NCBI GenBank assembly: GCA_000727475.1
Contig: KL647308.1
Coordinates: 496,001 to 560,000 of the forward strand
From: Sarcocystis neurona
Lineage: Eukaryota > Apicomplexa > Conoidasida > Eucoccidiorida > Sarcocystidae
Direction: 5' to 3'
Length of the DNA: 64,000 nt
Position 1 is the first letter of the stretch; every line of letters starts with the position of its first letter. Shown piece by piece: positions 59,144 to 64,000 of this stretch. Made by a program: the position numbers and the translations under genes. Under the pieces are notes generated by a model. The model was not told the DNA's origin, did no database searches, and saw nothing but the letters and a program-made list of their open reading frames with translations.

Positions 59144-62100
59144 ATGAATTGTTTCTTGAGCTTCCAGCGCGGCGCAGCTGTTCCCATTAGCAGCCCTCCT
59201 GAGGTCTCAAAAGCGGCTTCAGAACCGGCGTTGCGGCAGTACATTACCTCCAGGTCAGCAGGTTACACGACCTTTGTTAAACATGGTCAGGCGGGAGCTG
59301 CTTTCGTTTCGGTGAAGCGTCACATCTCGCCTGCGTTGCTCAAGCGTGCCACGCCTCAGATGGAGCATTCGACTATTCTGCGACCACGCTTCATCTACCC
59401 CGCAGCGGTGGACGCGCGAGGCTTCTGCCAACAAGACCTACCACGACACCAACCAAGTATGTGGCCCTCTTACGAACAGCACCAAACGCTTCAGAATCCG
59501 CAAGCGAAGCAGCACCAGCAGCAACGTAAGTTCTGCGTACGTGAACCGTCTCAGAAAGAGTTAGCCAAAAAATACGGTGCGGAGGACCATACAATCTACA
59601 GAGATGTTAACGCAAATGATTATAAGAACATAGAGCGGCAGCAGCGTGGGAGCTCTCTCATTGCGAACGGGGCACGGAGTCAGGACGCGCAGCAGCTCCT
59701 GAGTCCCGCTCCCTACGGGAAGTTTCCTCGTCCCACTGAGCAACAGCAGCAACTAAAAGGCGACCTTATGAGAAGTAATGCTTCAGAAGAAAAGACCTCT
59801 TACGCGTGCCAGCCGAAGCAGCAGGATTCGGTAGGCGCGGACACCTGTTTTTCCGCGCAAGGTGCAACAACTGCAGCCGGCGGTCCCTCTACCATTAGCC
59901 CAAGAAACTCGGCTCCACAGGACCGCACGCTTCCCTCATCTACGGAGCAACTTGGTAGCCCTTCTTTCTGCCGTCCGCAACTGCCGCGTGCTGCGACAGC
60001 TAGTTACGGCACCAGAGCACGTCCGTTACAACCCCGAAGTTTCTCAGTAACCACGACAGGCAGTGGCACCGGTGCCGGCGTCACTTTACGGGATAAAGGT
60101 ACCGTACTGCATTTCAGCGTCCCGGAGACGTCGGGAGATCACCACTACTCTCGACCGCGTCCCGCTACCTCATCTCCTTCTAACGGGAACTTAAAAACTC
60201 CAACTTTATCAATGCCTGAGGCTGTCGCAACCGCTTCCGTTGCAACAGCGGTTGGCGTAGAGCAGGCAATCCCAGCAGCAGGCAGCACGACAACAACGAG
60301 TACTCCCTTCGTACGCATAACAGCAACATCAAATAGATTCGCAGGAGGCGACGTGCCAAGCACAGGAGCAGACACTGGTGTGAATCATCCAGGCGGTGCA
60401 CTGTTCCATGTATACTGTTCATCTCGGACTCCACAGCCTCAGGTAGGTGGCGCTGCACCGCACTTTTTGACACACGGTTGCGGAGGGTTGACGACAGGAA
60501 AAAATCATGCTCCGCCTTTCCCTGTGCAGCATAGTGGTAACTTTGCGCACCCACATTGCAGCTGTGTTTTGTGCTGTTGGCTCCCAGTGATGCCAGTCCT
60601 ACCCAGAGATTTTATTTCCATTGGTGGCACCCACCTGCACACTACGGCTCCCCACTTGTTGCGGTCTGATACAGAGAGAGGAGGCACAGAAGAAGAGACG
60701 AAGTACCTCATCCGTTCGTGTTCAGGTATTTTACCGCAGGTCGTCGGAAGGAGTCACGGTGTAGAGCAACACCAACTGCCTACCAGTAAACAGCCTGCCA
60801 GTAAACTGCGGCCGAACGTTGGGGATGCAGCTGCAGAAGGACCAATTTATAGTGCAGCGCAGCAGGGCACTGGCTTTGTACTTGGACGCCCGCGCACGCC
60901 TCTGCGGGCGCCTGTGCCACAGACTCGCCAGTGCTGGCTGTCGCCGCATCAGCCGCAGCCGCTCCAGGCGCAGGGGCATGCAGAGCGATACTCTGCGTTT
61001 CAGGAGCAGCTATTTCTGCAGCAACAGCTGCGCCAGCTGCAAGACCAGCACCCTTACAGCTGGGCTGCTGCTGGAATGTCTGTTGGCCAGGGGTCACCAA
61101 TGATGGTGCAACATCTACGCCAGCTGCAAGACCAGCGCCCTTACAGCTGGGCTGCTACTGGAGTGTCTGTTCGCCAGGGGTCACCAGTGGTGGTTCATGG
61201 AAATGCTCCGAAGCTGCCATTCGGCGCAGGGCAAATTCATCCTGAACAACGTGCACAAGCAACCATTCTACCAAACGCCCTTGTAAGGTGCTGTTGGCGG
61301 CCTCAGAGTCCCCAAACGAAACAAGCAGATCCCATTTTCCCCTCCTCCTTCTCTAATGGTACGTCAGTGGTATACAACCAGATGAGCTGCACGCTCTCTG
61401 CAGATGGCGCCACACGCATCCAGACACAGGGGCAGGAGCAGGGCCTTCAGAAAGCCTCAATGAACCGGCTTCAGAAAAGACCGACGTCTGCTCCTCCTGG
61501 TACAAACGACCGTCGCCTTCCGCCGTATTGCACTGTGACACAGTCGTACCAGCAGGGAGCTCCGGCGTCAACAGCTGCAGTACTAGCGAGTCGAAGAGGT
61601 ATCCCGTGGAAACATCATCAGTTACACCGTGTGCTACAACAACGGAATGACCAAATAGGCATAGCAGCTGTCCCTCTTCCGCAGTCGTCGCCACTGACCG
61701 CAGCAACACCTCATTTACCGTCTAGTCCTGCGTTCTTCTTGACGCTCAGTGAAACAGCATCAGCAGCCAGCGCACCCGGAGCAGCGGCACCTGTAGCAGC
61801 ACAACACCTCGTCGAGCCCTCGGCATTGACGCTTGGTGTTGCCGGAAGCTACCGATGGGAAAAAGAAGCACCTGTACCCGCGTGGAAGGACTCACGACAA
61901 GTGGCATCAGTAGAAACAGGCGCAGATGACGTTTCCAGGGACGCGACTGTAGAACAGAATGTTGCTTCCTGCGCAGATGCACCTGGTACAAAGGTACCGC
62001 TTTTAACAACAGCTGAAGAGACGTCTCCCGCGACAGCGGCGACATCAGCGGCAACAGCAATGGTGCAGAAAAAATACCTACCACCCTCTCTAGACACCAA

Positions 62101-64000
62101 CGTGTCTCTGAACTCGGCCAGTGTTCAATCCGACGGGGCAAGAGTGGCTGTGCCCCGTGAAAGCCAGCCTCGTTTTGCGGGGGGAAAGCAGCGCTGTATT
62201 CCAGGTGCACTCGTTTGTTTCGCCAGTGGCGAGGCAACAGAGCAAAACGAAGTGTCGACGAAGCTTCCTAAGCAAAATGACGTTGTGGCGGATGTTGGTG
62301 ATACCGCTTGCAAATGTGCGACGCCGCAGCAGCACCAGCAGCCGTCCACCATCGTCGTGTCAGAAGGCGATCCGCGGGGCCTCACCACAGAGGGCGAGAA
62401 CAGCCTAAACTGTGGTCGAGAAGGAACACTCTGCCGAGTCAAAACGACACCCGTAGAAGCGGCTCTTGCGGCGAAGTCAGCGGTCTGCGGTTCGAATAAA
62501 CGGCACCAAGACCAGTTGGAAGTACACCCAGAATACCGTGCACAGATTCAACGGCGGTCGAACAGCCTGATACCACACCTGCTACAACGCAAACAACGGC
62601 AAGACCAGCAGGAACAGAATCATCAGGCATCAGAGCAGCGGCAACAGCAGCAGTTGCAACCCTGGGCCATGCAGCGCGACCCGCTGCGGATCGCATCCGT
62701 AGGGCCACCTTTCGGTAACGCACGTTCAAGGACCAGAATTCTGCAAAATAGAGAGTCTGCGGAAGGGCAAGAGATAGAGGATAAAGGGATACATACGCGT
62801 ACCCAAACATCAGATCTGCATGACGTACAGCGCGAGAAACTCTCTCCCTCCATCGCGTTTGCAGAAGCTTCTGTCCCTTTTGTCGAGCCGTCTGGAGTAG
62901 ACACTTTGAGAAAGGACAGCAGCTTGCGTACCCCTGGCATATCTACCAGTGCGGGAGATGAGGTCACTGACAATGCGTCGCAGACACCTTCTGAGAATGG
63001 AAACTCATCTGCATCACATTCCACTTCTCAAGATGCTGCTGCTGGCGCACTAGGTGCTGCGCTTCGGCCTGCAGGTTCAGCTTGTACGTCTGACTGCGTT
63101 TCTATGGATGTCAATGTAATCAGTACATCCTCCAGTAGAGTGTACACATCTTCGGACAGAACAGAGACCTCCCTTGTTTCTGCCGCGCAAAACGACCTTG
63201 CTTCACGAGTCTTTGAGATAAAGTCACTGCAACAGCACAAGCGTGACCAACAAGCGGCGCAAGCGCTTTCGAGCGGTGACTCCATCTGCAGCAACCTCAC
63301 CCCTGATGCGGCTGTTAGCATCGCTGAGGTCGATACCAGAACTAATCGAAGTACAGGGGGAAGCAAAAGAGATGGGCTGGGCAGAAGGCGACGTGACGGA
63401 GCCCGACGATGCAGCCAAGAGGGCAGCATCAGCAAAACCAGCAGCTGCCGCCACACTTCAAGTGGCAGCAGCAGAAAGTCCTGCCTGTTGCGTGTTCACG
63501 AGGTTTCAGGCCTCCCAGAGAGGCAAGTGGACAGAAGAGGAGAAATTCGTGAGGACGAGAGTGGGACTTCTGTGTCTACGCAGAGCAGAAACACCGTCAA
63601 ACGCAGTGGCTCAGTCTGTGACTCAGCGCAAGCAGGAAGCCGAAACATTCGCAGCAGTGATGCCTCCAAGGCTACAGCAGAAAACTTTGAACGGTGTGGA
63701 AGCGTGGGTGATGGGAAGGAGACTCAGATAAGAGCAAGAGAGAGCAAGGGCAGCGGCCAACGCCGATTACGTGGGCGTCTGGAGAGAAGGCTGGAAAGGA
63801 GCCGCATGCGGAGCATCAGCAGCACGGACGTAAGCAGGTGTACAGGTCGCTGTACCACAACCAGTAATGAATTTTTAGGTTTGTCAGAGGAGTGTACTTC
63901 TGACGTAGATAACGAAGGAAAGGAGGATGTGATACCGCTACCTTCTTTCCTCTGGCGCTCCCCCCGATGTCTACACAAAAACGCTGCAGGTAGCCACAGT
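59144..64000 (+). CDS. Very large low-complexity protein, N-terminal 1619 codons (3' end beyond window)
   Basis: From ATG at 59144 (in-frame stops at 59114 and 59135 just before it) a single frame remains open to the window edge without a stop, so it is certainly coding. No domain was recognised. The product is rich in Gln, Ser, Ala, Pro and Thr with short Gln runs, and looks disordered. Notable features are two 29-residue tandem units near codons 630-688 (LRQLQDQ-H/R-PYSWAA and following), a Cys cluster around codon 475 (HCSCVLCCWLPVMPVLP), a Lys/Arg/Ser-rich region after about codon 1390 (SKRDGLGRRRRDGARRC; RLRGRLERRLERSRMRS), and an acidic end near the edge. A GTAAGT site at about 59526 could be used as a donor, but no intron is needed. 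In coccidia such N-terminal regions often precede kinase, AP2 or other domains that would lie to the right. Confidence 0.85.
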   Translation, partial: MNCFLSFQRGAAVPISSPPEVSKAASEPALRQYITSRSAGYTTFVKHGQAGAAFVSVKRHISPALLKRATPQMEHSTILRPRFIYPAAVDARGFCQQDLPRHQPSMWPSYEQHQTLQNPQAKQHQQQRKFCVREPSQKELAKKYGAEDHTIYRDVNANDYKNIERQQRGSSLIANGARSQDAQQLLSPAPYGKFPRPTEQQQQLKGDLMRSNASEEKTSYACQPKQQDSVGADTCFSAQGATTAAGGPSTISPRNSAPQDRTLPSSTEQLGSPSFCRPQLPRAATASYGTRARPLQPRSFSVTTTGSGTGAGVTLRDKGTVLHFSVPETSGDHHYSRPRPATSSPSNGNLKTPTLSMPEAVATASVATAVGVEQAIPAAGSTTTTSTPFVRITATSNRFAGGDVPSTGADTGVNHPGGALFHVYCSSRTPQPQVGGAAPHFLTHGCGGLTTGKNHAPPFPVQHSGNFAHPHCSCVLCCWLPVMPVLPRDFISIGGTHLHTTAPHLLRSDTERGGTEEETKYLIRSCSGILPQVVGRSHGVEQHQLPTSKQPASKLRPNVGDAAAEGPIYSAAQQGTGFVLGRPRTPLRAPVPQTRQCWLSPHQPQPLQAQGHAERYSAFQEQLFLQQQLRQLQDQHPYSWAAAGMSVGQGSPMMVQHLRQLQDQRPYSWAATGVSVRQGSPVVVHGNAPKLPFGAGQIHPEQRAQATILPNALVRCCWRPQSPQTKQADPIFPSSFSNGTSVVYNQMSCTLSADGATRIQTQGQEQGLQKASMNRLQKRPTSAPPGTNDRRLPPYCTVTQSYQQGAPASTAAVLASRRGIPWKHHQLHRVLQQRNDQIGIAAVPLPQSSPLTAATPHLPSSPAFFLTLSETASAASAPGAAAPVAAQHLVEPSALTLGVAGSYRWEKEAPVPAWKDSRQVASVETGADDVSRDATVEQNVASCADAPGTKVPLLTTAEETSPATAATSAATAMVQKKYLPPSLDTNVSLNSASVQSDGARVAVPRESQPRFAGGKQRCIPGALVCFASGEATEQNEVSTKLPKQNDVVADVGDTACKCATPQQHQQPSTIVVSEGDPRGLTTEGENSLNCGREGTLCRVKTTPVEAALAAKSAVCGSNKRHQDQLEVHPEYRAQIQRRSNSLIPHLLQRKQRQDQQEQNHQASEQRQQQQLQPWAMQRDPLRIASVGPPFGNARSRTRILQNRESAEGQEIEDKGIHTRTQTSDLHDVQREKLSPSIAFAEASVPFVEPSGVDTLRKDSSLRTPGISTSAGDEVTDNASQTPSENGNSSASHSTSQDAAAGALGAALRPAGSACTSDCVSMDVNVISTSSSRVYTSSDRTETSLVSAAQNDLASRVFEIKSLQQHKRDQQAAQALSSGDSICSNLTPDAAVSIAEVDTRTNRSTGGSKRDGLGRRRRDGARRCSQEGSISKTSSCRHTSSGSSRKSCLLRVHEVSGLPERQVDRRGEIREDESGTSVSTQSRNTVKRSGSVCDSAQAGSRNIRSSDASKATAENFERCGSVGDGKETQIRARESKGSGQRRLRGRLERRLERSRMRSISSTDVSRCTGRCTTTSNEFLGLSEECTSDVDNEGKEDVIPLPSFLWRSPRCLHKNAAGSHS

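Noticed and set aside
62125..62810. Minus-strand and alternate plus-strand ORFs overlapping 59.3-63.9 kb
   Set aside because: All are shadows of the 1619-codon plus-strand frame, which is unbroken.
1..64000. CRISPR arrays, insertion sequences, bacterial promoters or operons
   Set aside because: The DNA is eukaryotic. The only regular repeats are the tandem duplications and microsatellites listed, and no spacer-repeat pattern or transposase motif was seen.
1..64000. tRNA, rRNA or telomeric TTTAGGG-type arrays
   Set aside because: No A-box/B-box pair with cloverleaf potential, no recognisable rRNA blocks and no telomere repeats were noticed by eye. A tRNA scan and a covariance search would be needed to exclude short RNAs fully.

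Overview
The window looks like nuclear DNA of a coccidian apicomplexan, most likely an eimeriid (Eimeria/Cyclospora type). The evidence is: GT-AG spliced genes on both strands, coding exons full of CAG-phase runs that give short Ala, Gln and Ser homopolymers, introns full of GT/AC and TA microsatellites, near-balanced base composition, and an axonemal protein alongside a TSR-like membrane protein. Nothing bacterial, viral or organellar was seen.

Layout. (1) 1-5055, minus: a three-exon gene running off the left edge, encoding an outer-dynein-arm docking complex subunit of the ODA1/CCDC63/CCDC114 family, expected in the flagellated microgamete. (2) About 6.35-7.5 kb and 10.8-12.75 kb, minus: clusters of coding-looking segments that I cannot name. 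(3) 14024-16654, plus: a five-exon model for a Cys-rich, single-pass membrane protein with a TSR-like motif and a long basic tail. (4) About 17.9-20.1 kb: isolated candidate exons of uncertain strand. (5) 21054-42570, plus: one giant gene for the 40S/90S ribosome biogenesis factor RRP12, modelled as 16 exons with consistent splice phases and a 2397-residue product. (6) 42.6-50.3 kb: no firm gene, but three tandem duplications and several candidate exons. (7) 50409-51488, minus: an intronless secreted helical protein. (8) 52.6-58.2 kb: candidate exons, including a phase-consistent four-exon chain ending at 55487. (9) 59144 to the right edge, plus: an uninterrupted reading frame of at least 1619 codons for a very large, low-complexity protein.

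The two named genes act in unrelated processes (rRNA processing and axoneme assembly), and no operon-like logic is expected. Splice models were built by hand from GT-AG sites, reading phase and recalled family motifs. At this base composition random open frames of 60-150 codons are common on both strands, so unspliced ORFs without family resemblance were mostly left out or given low confidence.
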